Part shown: in pieces, positions 37,999 through 49,922 of the stretch
Numbering within the stretch: the first letter of the stretch is position 1
Layout: every line of letters begins with the position of its first letter
NCBI RefSeq assembly: GCF_900142775.1
Contig: NZ_FRCC01000005.1
Location: forward strand, 186,001 to 250,000
DNA: 64,000 nucleotides
Source: Flavobacterium flevense
GTDB lineage: Bacteria; Bacteroidota; Bacteroidia; Flavobacteriales; Flavobacteriaceae
Direction of reading: 5' to 3'
Notes under the pieces: model-generated
What the model was told of the DNA's origin: nothing
Seen by the model: only the letters and a program-made list of their open reading frames with translations
Database searches by the model: none
Translations under genes and position numbers: made by a program

Positions 37999-38084
37999 TA
38001 AAGTTACTGAGTCACTAAGTTACTGAGCTTCTAAGAAATGAGTAAAAAAACTCAGCAACTTAGAAACTTAGTTACTTAGAAACT
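37999..38084. repeat. Degenerate heptamer-type intergenic repeat
   Basis: The stretch alternates variants of TTACTGAG, CACTAAG and CTTAGAAAC and folds back on itself: the left half (AGTTACTGAGTCACTAAG) pairs loosely with the right half (ACTTAGTTACTTAGAAACT). It lies between the exonuclease and the FAH-family gene. It may act as a terminator or be a dispersed repeat. Confidence 0.5.
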
Positions 38085-38855
38085 TTATTTCGTATTTAAC
38101 TTTCTTAATTTTATTGCTGTCAATACTTTTTTAGTGTATAAAGGAAAATCAGCATTTTGAACCCAACTAAAATAACCCGGCTCTTTTTCTAAAATGACAT
38201 CTACTTTTACACCTTTGTGTTTTCCAAAAGTAAAAATTTCATCGCCGTCTTTATCAAAAGAAATCATTCCGGCAAAATCAGCTATTTTTTTTCTGGTTGT
38301 AAATTCAGACAACGATTTCATATCATTTTCTAAATCAGGATAACGCTCTAATTGTGCTTTCAAAATCTCATAAGTGGCCATCGTATCCGCTTCTGCCGAA
38401 TGGGCGTTTTCTAAACTTTGCCCGCAATAAAATTTTAAAGCAGCACTCAAAGTACGTTCTTCTTTTTTATGAAAAATAGTCTGAACATCAACCGAAACCC
38501 TGTTTTTCATATCAAAATCAACTCCTGCACGAAGCAATTCTTCTGCCAGAAGCGGAATATCAAATCGGTCTGAATTAAATCCGGCTAAATCGCTGTCTTT
38601 TATCATATTATAAACCTGAGTCGCCAGATCCTTAAAAGTAGGTTCATTAGCTACTTTTTCATCTGTAATTCCGTGAACAGCGGTAGTTTGCGGTGGAATT
38701 GGAATCGTAGGATTCACCAGCCAGGTTTTGCTTTCTTTGTTTCCGTTTGGGAAAACTTTAAAAATTGAGATTTCTACAATCCGATCCTTTCCTATATCAA
38801 TCCCTGTCGTTTCAAGATCAAAAAAGCAAATCGGTCTATTGAGTTTTAATTCCAT
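38085..38855 (-). CDS. DnaQ-like 3'-5' exonuclease
   Basis: This protein is 256 residues from the ATG at 38855 (MELKLNRPICFFDLETTGID). A TTG seven codons upstream would only add an unlikely extension. DEDDh exonuclease motifs are FDLETTGID (Exo I), FNSDRFDIPLL (Exo II) and HSAEADTMATYEIL (Exo III). The C-terminal part with FGKHKG resembles the extension seen in some Bacteroidota members. The role is probably DNA repair or proofreading, or RNA trimming; the exact substrate is unknown. Confidence 0.9.
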   Translation of the reverse strand: MELKLNRPICFFDLETTGIDIGKDRIVEISIFKVFPNGNKESKTWLVNPTIPIPPQTTAVHGITDEKVANEPTFKDLATQVYNMIKDSDLAGFNSDRFDIPLLAEELLRAGVDFDMKNRVSVDVQTIFHKKEERTLSAALKFYCGQSLENAHSAEADTMATYEILKAQLERYPDLENDMKSLSEFTTRKKIADFAGMISFDKDGDEIFTFGKHKGVKVDVILEKEPGYFSWVQNADFPLYTKKVLTAIKLRKLNTK

Positions 38856-38912
38856 TTTAATAATATATGATGACAAATATAAAGGTTTGAAATTAATTTA
38901 AACAAGAGTTTA

Positions 38913-38949
38913 AAAAAGAAAACCCGAGAGTTCTTAAAAACTTTCGGGT
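38913..38949 (-). terminator. Terminator of the E2 acyltransferase gene
   Basis: The stem ACCCGAGAGTT / AACTTTCGGGT (one mismatch) is followed by Ts on the minus strand, 24 bases past the stop. Confidence 0.82.
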
Positions 38950-38972
38950 AATTCCGTTTCTTTTATTTGATA

Positions 38973-40274
38973 CTAAATTGTTCTTGCGATATCAAAAGCT
39001 TCCAGATATTCGGCAACTCTTTTTACAAACATGCCTCCTAAAGCACCGTCAACAACACGATGATCATAACCATGACTTAAAAACATTTTTTGACGAATCC
39101 CTATAAAATCGCCTTCAGGGGTTTCAATCACAGCAGGAACTTTTCTGATCGTTCCTAATGCAAGACTACCTACTTCCGGCTGATTCAAAATAGGAGTTCC
39201 AAATACACTCCCAAAAGAGCCTACATTAGTTACTGTATAAGTACCTCCTTTAGTTTCATCCGGTTTTAGCTTCCCTAATTTAGCACGATTTCCTAAATCA
39301 TTCACCGCTTTGGCCATTCCCACTAAATTTAACTGATCTGCATTTTTAATTACAGGAACAATCAAATTTCCATTAGGCAAAGCCGCAGCCATACCTAAAT
39401 TTATATTTTTCTTTTTAATGATATAATCACCATCAACGGAGATATTCATTCCGGGGAAATCCTTCAAAGCCTTAGCAACAGCTTCCATAAAAATAGGAGT
39501 AAAAGTCAGCTTTTCACCTTCTCTTTTCTCAAATTCATTTTTATGTTTCTCACGCCATTTTACAATATTGGTAACATCCACTTCTATAAAAGAATACACA
39601 TGAGCTGATGTTTGCTGAGAAGACACCATATAACCCGCAATCAGTTTGCGCATTCTGTCCATTTCAATAATTTCGTCTCCTCCATTAACTGAAACCGGTG
39701 CAGCTGTTTTTAAAGGAGCAGCCTCTACAATTTCTTTCACAGCTTCAACCTGAGGTTTAGGTGTTCTGTTTTTTAAATATTCTAAAATATCGTTTTTAGT
39801 TACTCTGCCTTCACTCCCTGTTCCGGGAATTTGTTCTAATTCTTCTGTACCAATTCCTTCGGCAGCTGCAATATTTTTCACTAATGGGGAAAAGAATTTT
39901 TCGGAACCTGAATGTATTGCTACCGGAGCCGCAACCGTTTCTTTTGCTATTTCAATTGTTTTTGTAACTTCTTCAATGATTTCAGGAGCAATTGTTGCCT
40001 CAGTCTCCTTCTCTTCCTCTTTTTCATCCTCTCCTTCTGTTTCAATGATTGCAATAGTTTGCCCTACCTCAACCAAATCATCTTTTGAAAACAGTTGTTC
40101 TATTAAAACACCTGAAACTTCACTAGGTACTTCACTATCCACTTTGTCGGTAGCAACTTCTAGCACTGCTTCATCGGCTTCAATTTTATCGCCTACTTGC
40201 TTTAACCAGTTTGTGATGGTTGCTTCTGCGACACTTTCTCCCATTCTTGGAAGCTTTAATTCGAATCTTGCCAT
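38973..40274 (-). CDS. 2-oxo acid dehydrogenase E2 (dihydrolipoyl acyltransferase)
   Basis: This 433-residue E2 core protein transfers acyl groups from lipoate to CoA. It has one lipoyl domain at residues 1-75 with the lipoylated K44 (ATDKVDSEVP), an acidic linker and a peripheral subunit-binding domain (about 130-168, GTGSEGRVTKNDILEYL). The catalytic domain starts near residue 205 and ends in the HxxxDG motif DHRVVDGALGG. The sequence looks like a branched-chain or 2-oxoglutarate-type E2; the complex cannot be fixed since E1 and E3 genes are not adjacent. It appears monocistronic. Confidence 0.93.
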   Translation of the reverse strand: MARFELKLPRMGESVAEATITNWLKQVGDKIEADEAVLEVATDKVDSEVPSEVSGVLIEQLFSKDDLVEVGQTIAIIETEGEDEKEEEKETEATIAPEIIEEVTKTIEIAKETVAAPVAIHSGSEKFFSPLVKNIAAAEGIGTEELEQIPGTGSEGRVTKNDILEYLKNRTPKPQVEAVKEIVEAAPLKTAAPVSVNGGDEIIEMDRMRKLIAGYMVSSQQTSAHVYSFIEVDVTNIVKWREKHKNEFEKREGEKLTFTPIFMEAVAKALKDFPGMNISVDGDYIIKKKNINLGMAAALPNGNLIVPVIKNADQLNLVGMAKAVNDLGNRAKLGKLKPDETKGGTYTVTNVGSFGSVFGTPILNQPEVGSLALGTIRKVPAVIETPEGDFIGIRQKMFLSHGYDHRVVDGALGGMFVKRVAEYLEAFDIARTI

Positions 40275-40855
40275 ATTGTTAACCTAAAAGGTAGTTTTTT
40301 AATTTCTGTTTGCGAAATTACTAAATTCTTAAAACATAAATTATATTAAATGTAGCTTTCCTGTATTAATTATAACAAGCAACTCATTTTCAAAACAATA
40401 ATCCACTTATTAATAAAAATCAAATCCTAAACACATTGTTTTTTACCAATTCGATAAAAATCATAGCAAAGTACACAGCTGTTTTTTACAATAAATTAAC
40501 CTGAAACGCCCGATTGGTAATGGAAAAAGGCTTGTTTTATTATTTTTTCACTTCTAAAAGTAATCATTTTTTTAAAAACAGGAAAGCTTGCATTGCAATC
40601 AACGGGCTTACGAATTCAAAAATTTCACCACAAATACACACCTACTAAACACCAATTACATCGTTTTTTTAATTACACGAATCAGTCAAATGGCAGATAA
40701 AAATTAGTGTCATCCTTTTTTATTTTGATTAGAATTAGTGAATTCGTGTCCATTTTTTTTTAAGCGACCTCCTGTTACAATCATTAAATAATCAATTCAT
40801 AAAAATCACTTACTTTTGAAGTAATAAAGTATCCATTTTTAAATTATCGTATCCG
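40275..40855. other. Large divergent intergenic region
   Basis: About 0.58 kb lies between divergent genes. It holds a near -7 box for E2 (TAATTTCG, minus strand), a TACTTTTG box at 40811-40818 for the following gene, and an ACACGAAT / ATTCGTGT inverted pair (about 40675 and 40743) of the kind found in flavobacterial intergenic repeats. I see no open frame or RNA gene in it. Confidence 0.5.
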
Positions 40856-41836
40856 TTGAAAAAAGTATTCTTATTACTCTTTCTGTTCTTTATTGACCAA
40901 ATCCAATCTCAAATTTTAGGTTGTACAGATCCTTTGTCCAAAAATTACAATCCACAGGCAACTATTAATGATGGAAGTTGTCAATATAAGAATAAAAAAA
41001 TTAAGCCTCTTTTTTCAAAAAAACTAAGTACTGACATAATAGAAACGTCAGGTTTAATAGTATTGGATACTTTATTATGGACTCATAACGATGATACCGA
41101 TACCAACATTTACGGCATAGATACTTTAGGCGAAATTAAGAAGAAAACCAAACTCGAAAATGTCATTAATACCGATTGGGAAGCTATTTCGCAAGACAGC
41201 AGCTACCTGTATGTGGGCGATTTTGGTAATAATTACAGCGGCAATCGTACCGATTTACACATCTTAAGAATCGAAAAAAAATCTTTTCTGCTGAATGCTC
41301 CAGTGATCGACACCATCTCCTTTTCTTATGCTGATCAAACAGATTTTTCTCAAGCAAAACCTAACACAACCAACTTTGATTGTGAAGCTTTTATAGTTTC
41401 TAAAGACAGCATTTATTTATTCAGTAAACAATGGAGCGATAAAAAGACTGCCATTTATGTACTCCCTAAACAACCCGGAAAACATATTGCTCAATACAAA
41501 CAAACTCTTGATGTAAAAGGACTCGTTACAGATGCAAGCTATCTGGAAGATAAAAAACTAGTGGCACTTTGTGGTTATTCTAAAACCGGAAAAACTTTTA
41601 TTTATCTTTTATACGATTTTAAAAACCACGATTTTTTATCAGGAAATAAGAGAAAAATTAAACTTCGTCTCAGATTTCATCAAATTGAAGGAATTGCAAC
41701 CCAAGATGGAAAATTATTTTATTTAACAAATGAATCTTTCATTAAAAAGCCCATTGTCAATAATCCGCAGCAAATTCATCATTTCGATTTAAGCAGCTAT
41801 TTATCCCAATATCTTGATCAATTCAAAACGGATTAA
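40856..41836 (+). CDS. Secreted protein of unknown function with GCTDP motif
   Basis: This is a 326-residue exported protein. No ATG fits; the TTG at 40856 gives a proper signal peptide (MKKVFLLLFLFFIDQIQSQ), so I take it as the start. The mature N-terminus has LGCTDPLSKNYNPQATINDGSC, a short two-cysteine motif repeated in many Bacteroidota secreted proteins. The rest looks like a beta-propeller (LDTLLWTHNDDTDTNIYGI, WEAISQDSSYLYVGDFGNN, YLEDKKLVALCGYS, GKLFYLTNES). No enzymatic motif is seen. Confidence 0.78.
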   Translation: MKKVFLLLFLFFIDQIQSQILGCTDPLSKNYNPQATINDGSCQYKNKKIKPLFSKKLSTDIIETSGLIVLDTLLWTHNDDTDTNIYGIDTLGEIKKKTKLENVINTDWEAISQDSSYLYVGDFGNNYSGNRTDLHILRIEKKSFLLNAPVIDTISFSYADQTDFSQAKPNTTNFDCEAFIVSKDSIYLFSKQWSDKKTAIYVLPKQPGKHIAQYKQTLDVKGLVTDASYLEDKKLVALCGYSKTGKTFIYLLYDFKNHDFLSGNKRKIKLRLRFHQIEGIATQDGKLFYLTNESFIKKPIVNNPQQIHHFDLSSYLSQYLDQFKTD

Positions 41837-41894
41837 AACAAACAATTCGCAATTAGTCATTTAATAGCTTACTTTTGCCAAAAAAATTACAACT

Positions 41895-43757
41895 GTGAAT
41901 TATTTATCTGTCGAAAATATATCCAAATCTTTTGGAGAAAGAACCCTTTTTGAAAACATTTCTTTTGGAATCAACAAAGACCAAAAAATTGCCTTTATAG
42001 CCAAAAACGGCTCTGGAAAAACTACTATCATGAGTATTATCAATGGTTTAGATGAACCAGATACGGGACAAGTGGTTTTAAGAAAAGGAATCAGAATGGC
42101 ATTTCTTTCACAGGATAATAATTTACAAGATGAATTGACTATTGAAGAAAGCATTTTTGCTTCGGACAATGAAACTCTGAAAGTAATTGAACAATACGAA
42201 AAAGCATTAGAAAATCCTGAAGACGAAGAAGCCTATCAAAAAGCTTTTGATGCCATGGATCAGCACAATGCCTGGGATTTTGAAACCCAATACAAACAAA
42301 TTTTGTTCAAACTTAAACTGGAAGATTTTAAACTGAAAGTAAAAAATCTTTCCGGAGGGCAAAAAAAGCGTCTTTCTCTGGCTATCATTTTGATTAATCG
42401 CCCTGATTTACTGATTCTGGATGAACCTACCAATCACCTGGATTTAGAGATGATTGAATGGCTGGAAAGTTATTTTGCAAAAGAAAACATTACTTTGTTT
42501 ATGGTGACACACGACCGTTTTTTCTTAGAACGTGTGTGTAATGAAATTTTAGAATTAGACAACGGAAAATTATACCAGTACAAAGGAAATTACTCTTATT
42601 ATTTAGAGAAAAAAGAAGAGCGAATTGCCTCAGAAAACGCCAGTGTTGATAAAGCCCAAAACTTATTTGTAAAAGAATTAGAATGGATGCGTCGTCAGCC
42701 AAAAGCGAGAACAACCAAATCTAAATCGCGTCAGGATGATTTTTACCTGATTAAAGAAAAAGCCCAAAGTCGCCGTAAAGAAAATAAGGTAGAACTGGAA
42801 ATCAACATGGAGCGTATGGGAAGTAAGATTATCGAGCTTCATAAGATTTCGAAGAAATTTAAAGACCGTATTATTCTGGAGGATTTTAATTTTGATTTTC
42901 AGCGTGGTGAACGCATTGGAATCATTGGTAAAAACGGAACCGGAAAATCAACTTTCCTGAATTTACTAACGGGAACTTTGCCGCTGGATTCAGGAAGAGT
43001 GGTTAAAGGCGATACTATCAAAATAGGATATTACACGCAAAGCGGAATTAACCCAAAAGCAGGACAACGTGTAATTGATATTATTAAAGAATACGGCGAA
43101 TTTATTCCGTTGACAAAAGGAAAAATCATTTCGGCTTCGCAATTGTTAGAGCGTTTCCTTTTTGATGCTAAAAAACAATATGATTTTGTAGATAAATTAA
43201 GTGGTGGCGAGTTGAAACGTTTGTATTTATGTACGGTTTTAATTCAGAATCCAAACTTTTTAATTCTGGATGAGCCTACAAACGATTTGGATATTGTGAC
43301 TTTAAATGTACTGGAAAGTTTCCTTTTAGATTATCCGGGCTGTTTACTGGTGGTTTCTCACGACCGTTATTTTATGGATAAAATTGTAGATCACTTATTC
43401 ATCTTCAGAGGTCAGGGTGTTGTTGAAAATTTTCCAGGAAATTATTCCGACTTCAGAGCGTATGAAGACAGTGCTGATGTTGCTCAAAAAGAAGAAAACA
43501 AAGCCGAAAAGAAAGATTGGAAACAAAAAAATCCAACCGGAAATCTGACATTCAACGAGCAAAAAGAATTTCAAAAAATTGAACGTGAAATCAAAGATTT
43601 AGAAATAGACAAAGCCAAAATAGAACAGCTTTTTTCGGATGGAAAAGTTGCCGATGCTGACATTGAGAAAAAAGCAAAAGAGCTTGAAAGTATTATTACC
43701 AAAATTGAAACCAAAGAAGAACGCTGGTTTGAACTTTCGGCAAAAATTGAAGGTTAA
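41895..43757 (+). CDS. ABC-F family ATP-binding protein
   Basis: This 620-residue soluble protein has two ATPase domains and no membrane part. It starts with GTG (MNYLSVENISKSFG). The first domain has Walker A AKNGSGKTT, signature LSGGQKKRL and Walker B LLILDEPTNHLD. The second has GKNGTGKST, LSGGELKRL and LILDEPTNDLD. A linker of about residues 230-310 and a C-terminal coiled coil (about 545-620) are Uup-like. ABC-F proteins act on the ribosome; a resistance role cannot be inferred from the sequence. A TACTTTTG box is at 41870-41877. Confidence 0.93.
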   Translation: MNYLSVENISKSFGERTLFENISFGINKDQKIAFIAKNGSGKTTIMSIINGLDEPDTGQVVLRKGIRMAFLSQDNNLQDELTIEESIFASDNETLKVIEQYEKALENPEDEEAYQKAFDAMDQHNAWDFETQYKQILFKLKLEDFKLKVKNLSGGQKKRLSLAIILINRPDLLILDEPTNHLDLEMIEWLESYFAKENITLFMVTHDRFFLERVCNEILELDNGKLYQYKGNYSYYLEKKEERIASENASVDKAQNLFVKELEWMRRQPKARTTKSKSRQDDFYLIKEKAQSRRKENKVELEINMERMGSKIIELHKISKKFKDRIILEDFNFDFQRGERIGIIGKNGTGKSTFLNLLTGTLPLDSGRVVKGDTIKIGYYTQSGINPKAGQRVIDIIKEYGEFIPLTKGKIISASQLLERFLFDAKKQYDFVDKLSGGELKRLYLCTVLIQNPNFLILDEPTNDLDIVTLNVLESFLLDYPGCLLVVSHDRYFMDKIVDHLFIFRGQGVVENFPGNYSDFRAYEDSADVAQKEENKAEKKDWKQKNPTGNLTFNEQKEFQKIEREIKDLEIDKAKIEQLFSDGKVADADIEKKAKELESIITKIETKEERWFELSAKIEG

Positions 43758-43780
43758 TTTCTGCTAATATAAATAATACA

Positions 43781-43815
43781 AAAAAGCTGCATTCACGAAA
43801 AATGCAGCTTTTTTG
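43781..43815. terminator. Bidirectional hairpin terminator
   Basis: The stem AAAAAGCTGCATT / AATGCAGCTTTTT, with a T run, lies between the convergent ABC-F and CDGSH genes. Confidence 0.88.
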
Positions 43816-43829
43816 TATACTCTGAAATT

Positions 43830-44057
43830 TTATTTGGTTTTCATTGGCGGCAAATCAAATGCCTTAGGTTCATGTGCAAAATTATTGCGGTGCGAACCAT
43901 CACAAAAAGGTTTATTAGAAGATAATCCGCAACGGCAAAGCCCTAAAGCTGTTCTTCCTTCTAATCCGTATACATTTCCGTCACAGTCCATAATTTCAAA
44001 GTCACCTTCAATTTTTATCGAACCATTATTATTGATTATTAATTTTGTCTTACTCAT
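43830..44057 (-). CDS. CDGSH iron-sulfur domain protein
   Basis: This 75-residue protein has the 2Fe-2S motif CRCGLSSNKPFCDGSH, with three Cys and one His as ligands, preceded by an N-terminal strand-rich half with an ALGLCRCG turn. CDGSH proteins are redox or cluster-transfer proteins. It converges on the ABC-F gene. Confidence 0.92.
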   Translation of the reverse strand: MSKTKLIINNNGSIKIEGDFEIMDCDGNVYGLEGRTALGLCRCGLSSNKPFCDGSHRNNFAHEPKAFDLPPMKTK

Positions 44058-44287
44058 AGTCGCTTATTTTTTTGAGTCAAAGATTGCAAAATATATCCCG
44101 AAAGCTCAAATAATACTTGCTCTTTTTAGCATATAAAAATCTAATTTATACTGAATATATTTTAGTCCCTTATAAAATTCTCAAAACTTTTACAAACTTT
44201 AAAATGCCAGCACTTTTTTGTTAGATTATAAAAACACTCTTTTTTTCATTAGAATAACACCTTATATTTGGAACAAAAAAACAAAAT

Positions 44288-44914
44288 ATGGATATCAAAC
44301 AAATTTTTGAAAACAACAAAAAGTGGATTGCTAAACAACTACAAACCGATGAAACTTATTTTGACAAATTAGGTGCCGGACAAGCTCCTGAAATACTCTA
44401 TATTGGTTGTTCTGATAGCCGTGTAACTGCCGAAGAAGTGATGGGTTTACAACCGGGTGAAGTTTTTGTTCACAGAAACATTGCTAATATGGTTCCTAAC
44501 ACTGATTTAAATTCGATGTCGGTTATTAATTACGCTGTAAGCCATTTAAAAGTAAATCATATTGTAGTTTGTGGTCACTATGGTTGTGGTGGTGTACTGG
44601 CTGCAATGCAACAATCTGATTTAGGAATTTTAAATCCCTGGCTAAGAAATATTAGAGATGTTTATCGAATTCACCAGCAAGAACTGGATAGTATTACTGA
44701 CGAAGCAGAGAAATACAAAAGACTGGTTGAATTAAACGTACAGGAACAATGTATCAATGTCATTAAAACTGCCGAAGTTCAAAAAGCAAATACTGAGAGA
44801 AACTTAAAAGTGTACGGCTGGATTTTTGATCTTCATTCCGGAGAATTAATCGATTTAAAGATCGATTTTGATGAGATTTTAAAAGATATTACTAAAATTT
44901 ATAAAATATCTTAA
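44288..44914 (+). CDS. Beta-class carbonic anhydrase
   Basis: This 208-residue zinc enzyme interconverts CO2 and bicarbonate. Zinc ligands are C41 (GCSDSR), H97 and C100 (CGHYGCGG); the D43/R45 pair of the active site is intact. A TATATTTG -7 box sits at 44263-44270, 18 bases before the ATG. A paralogue of nearly the same length is at 59991-60626 next to a SulP transporter. This copy stands alone with its own terminator. Confidence 0.95.
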   Translation: MDIKQIFENNKKWIAKQLQTDETYFDKLGAGQAPEILYIGCSDSRVTAEEVMGLQPGEVFVHRNIANMVPNTDLNSMSVINYAVSHLKVNHIVVCGHYGCGGVLAAMQQSDLGILNPWLRNIRDVYRIHQQELDSITDEAEKYKRLVELNVQEQCINVIKTAEVQKANTERNLKVYGWIFDLHSGELIDLKIDFDEILKDITKIYKIS

Positions 44915-44940
44915 TCAACTATTTTATAGTTTCAATTATA

Positions 44941-44980
44941 AAAATCCAGTCTTGTTTGTCAAAAATGAGACTGGATTTTT
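44941..44980 (+). terminator. Hairpin terminator after carbonic anhydrase
   Basis: The stem AAATCCAGTCT / AGACTGGATTT is followed by a T run and uses nearly the same stem sequence as the ndk terminator at 31104. Confidence 0.85.
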
Positions 44981-45011
44981 TTTTTCAAAATGATTCTTTC
45001 TACTACAAAAT

Positions 45012-45272
45012 CTACTCTTTTTCGTAGTAAATAATAAAATAAACCATTATTAAGTTTAAGAATAAAGAGATGCTGTTAGTAATAATTATGGGCATATCCT
45101 TTTTTAAAATCCCATAAACCACCCATAATGCTACTCCAAAAGTTAACACACTAAATGTCAACAACGAAATATCTTTTACTTTTTTTGTTCTCCAAACTTT
45201 CAAAATCTGAGGAATAACCGAAGTCATTACACATATTCCTGCAACAAAGCCCAGGATATCGGTAAAATTCAT
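45012..45272 (-). CDS. SemiSWEET-type sugar transporter
   Basis: This 86-residue protein has three helices and the PQ-loop motif (TSVIPQILKVWRTKK), the single-repeat form of SWEET/MtN3 transporters that works as a dimer. In other bacteria SemiSWEETs pass sugars through the inner membrane down a gradient. The substrate is not known here. It is downstream of katG on the same strand but separated by a terminator structure. Confidence 0.9.
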   Translation of the reverse strand: MNFTDILGFVAGICVMTSVIPQILKVWRTKKVKDISLLTFSVLTFGVALWVVYGILKKDMPIIITNSISLFLNLIMVYFIIYYEKE

Positions 45273-45370
45273 ATTTTCTGTTTTTAAGTTACAGCACCAA
45301 AATTATAGTCATCAAAAATAATTTGCTTTAACCATCTGGCTTGACTTCAATAAAATAATGATTATCTCAA

Positions 45371-45408
45371 AAAAAAACTCTCAATCAGTTTTTCAACTTT
45401 TTGAGAGC
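45371..45408 (-). terminator. Terminator of katG
   Basis: The stem CTCTCAA / TTGAGAG (45378-45384 with 45401-45407) is followed by Ts on the minus strand, 25 bases past the stop. Confidence 0.75.
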
Positions 45409-45431
45409 TTTTCAGTGAATGCAGAACAATT

Positions 45432-48051
<2,620 letters not shown>

Positions 48052-49830
48052 ATGACTTCAATTACCAGAATTTTTGATTTTCCGTACCATCAACAGGATG
48101 AGTTTACTACAATTCCAGATGCCTTAGCTTCTAAACAAAATGGGGTTTGGGTAAAAGTTTCTACTCAGGAATACATTGCTCAGGCAAATACTATTTCGAG
48201 AGCATTGTTGCGAATGGGAGTAAAAAAAGACGATAAAATTGCCATTATTTCTTCTAATAACAGGACTGAATGGCATATTGTAGATATTGGCGTGTTGCAA
48301 ACCGGAGCACAAACTGTTCCTATATACCCTACTATTTCTGAAGCAGATTACCACTATATCCTTACTCATTCTGAGGCCAAATATTGTTTTGTCTCTGACG
48401 AGGAAGTATTGCGGAAAATAAACCTGATCAAAGATAAACTTCCGCATCTTAAAGAAATTTATAGTTTTAATACGATTCCCAATTGTAAAAATTGGAATGA
48501 ATTGCTTATTCTGGGAGAAGACAATAGTAATCAGGACGAAGTTGAAGCTATAAAAAACAGCATCAAGACCGAAGATCTGGCAACAATCATCTATACTTCC
48601 GGAACAACAGGAAACCCAAAAGGGGTTATGCTTTCGCACCAAAATATTGTTTCAAATGTTTTGGGTAGTGCTCCCCGAATTCCTTTTGAAGCAGGAAAAA
48701 GCAGAGCCTTGAGCTTTTTACCTATTTGCCATATTTTTGAACGAATGGTTTTGTATTTGTACCAATATTATGGTGTATCGATTTATTTTGGAGAATCCAT
48801 AGAAAAAATTGGTGACAATATCAGAGAAGTCCAGCCTACAGTAATCACTGCAGTTCCACGATTGATCGAAAAAGTATACGACCGTATTTATGCTAAAGGA
48901 GCAGAACTTACCGGTATTAAAAAGAAATTATTCTTCTGGGCTATCGACCTAGGATTGCGATATGAACCTTATGGAGCCAATGGTTTCTGGTATGAATTGC
49001 AATTAAAAATTGCCCGAAAACTTATTTTTAGTAAATGGAAAGACGGACTTGGAGGTAAACTGGAGGTTATGGTTTCAGGAAGTGCTGCTTTGCAAACCCG
49101 TTTATCCCGAATTTTTGCTGCCGCAGAAATCCCTGTAATGGAAGGCTACGGCTTAACCGAAACGTCACCGGTAATTGCTGTAAATGATATGCGAAATCAC
49201 GGATTCAGAATTGGAACCGTGGGAAAAGTAATTGATAATGTCGAAGTGAAAATTGCCGAAGACGGAGAAATCCTTTGCAAAGGCCCTAATGTGATGATGG
49301 GTTATTATAAAAATGAAACTTTAACTAACGAAGTCATTACAGACGGTTATTTCCACACAGGAGATATTGGAAACATGGATAAAGATGGTTTCTTAAAAAT
49401 TACCGACCGTAAAAAAGAAATGTTTAAAACTTCGGGAGGAAAATACATAGCGCCACAATTGATTGAAAACACGATGAAACAATCGCGTTTTATTGAAAAT
49501 ATTATGGTTATTGGCGAAGGCCAGAAAATGCCTGCTGCTTTTATTCAGCCTAATTTTGATTTTGTAAGCGAATGGGCCAATAAAAACAAAATCATTATTG
49601 GAAAAACACATGCAGAAATAAGCAGTAACGAAAAAGTTATTGCCCGAATCCAACAGGAAATTGATGCTATTAATCCAAAATTTGGTCACTGGGAACAAAT
49701 AAAACGTTTTGAACTCACACCGGAAACCTGGTCCATTGAAGGCGGTGAATTGACGCCAACTCTAAAATTAAAACGTAAAAACGTATTGGAAAAGTATGAG
49801 GATTTGTATCAAAAGATATACAATGTCTAG
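48052..49830 (+). CDS. Long-chain fatty acid--CoA ligase (AMP-forming)
   Basis: This 592-residue enzyme activates fatty acids with ATP and CoA. The ATG at 48052 (MTSITRIFDFPYHQQ) was chosen over an in-frame upstream TTG. The AMP-binding P-loop is TIIYTSGTTGNPKGVMLSH; later motifs are GYGLTETSPVI, GYFHTGDIG and KITDRKKEMFKTSGGKYIAP. The type is the long-chain synthetase of the FadD15 group. It precedes the MarR/beta-oxidation cluster by about 240 bases but has its own terminator. Confidence 0.93.
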   Translation: MTSITRIFDFPYHQQDEFTTIPDALASKQNGVWVKVSTQEYIAQANTISRALLRMGVKKDDKIAIISSNNRTEWHIVDIGVLQTGAQTVPIYPTISEADYHYILTHSEAKYCFVSDEEVLRKINLIKDKLPHLKEIYSFNTIPNCKNWNELLILGEDNSNQDEVEAIKNSIKTEDLATIIYTSGTTGNPKGVMLSHQNIVSNVLGSAPRIPFEAGKSRALSFLPICHIFERMVLYLYQYYGVSIYFGESIEKIGDNIREVQPTVITAVPRLIEKVYDRIYAKGAELTGIKKKLFFWAIDLGLRYEPYGANGFWYELQLKIARKLIFSKWKDGLGGKLEVMVSGSAALQTRLSRIFAAAEIPVMEGYGLTETSPVIAVNDMRNHGFRIGTVGKVIDNVEVKIAEDGEILCKGPNVMMGYYKNETLTNEVITDGYFHTGDIGNMDKDGFLKITDRKKEMFKTSGGKYIAPQLIENTMKQSRFIENIMVIGEGQKMPAAFIQPNFDFVSEWANKNKIIIGKTHAEISSNEKVIARIQQEIDAINPKFGHWEQIKRFELTPETWSIEGGELTPTLKLKRKNVLEKYEDLYQKIYNV

Positions 49831-49856
49831 ATAAAAACTTCATAGTCATTCCTCAC

Positions 49857-49905
49857 AAAAAGAGATTGTTTCACTTAAAAAAGAAACAATCTCTTTTTTT
49901 TTATA
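49857..49905 (+). terminator. Terminator of the acyl-CoA synthetase gene
   Basis: The stem AAAAAGAGATTGTTTC / GAAACAATCTCTTTTT is followed by a run of Ts. Confidence 0.88.
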
Positions 49906-49922
49906 CTAAATCTTTTTTTAAC

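Noticed and set aside
42499..42714. Minus-strand frame within the ABC-F gene
   Set aside because: It is a shadow of the linker region and has no support.
41895..43757. Antibiotic-resistance ABC-F protein
   Set aside because: The linker and coiled-coil C-terminus look like the housekeeping Uup-type group, not a resistance type.
48124..48642. 172-residue antisense frame in the acyl-CoA synthetase gene
   Set aside because: It overlaps the AMP-binding motif region of a clear enzyme and shows no family features.
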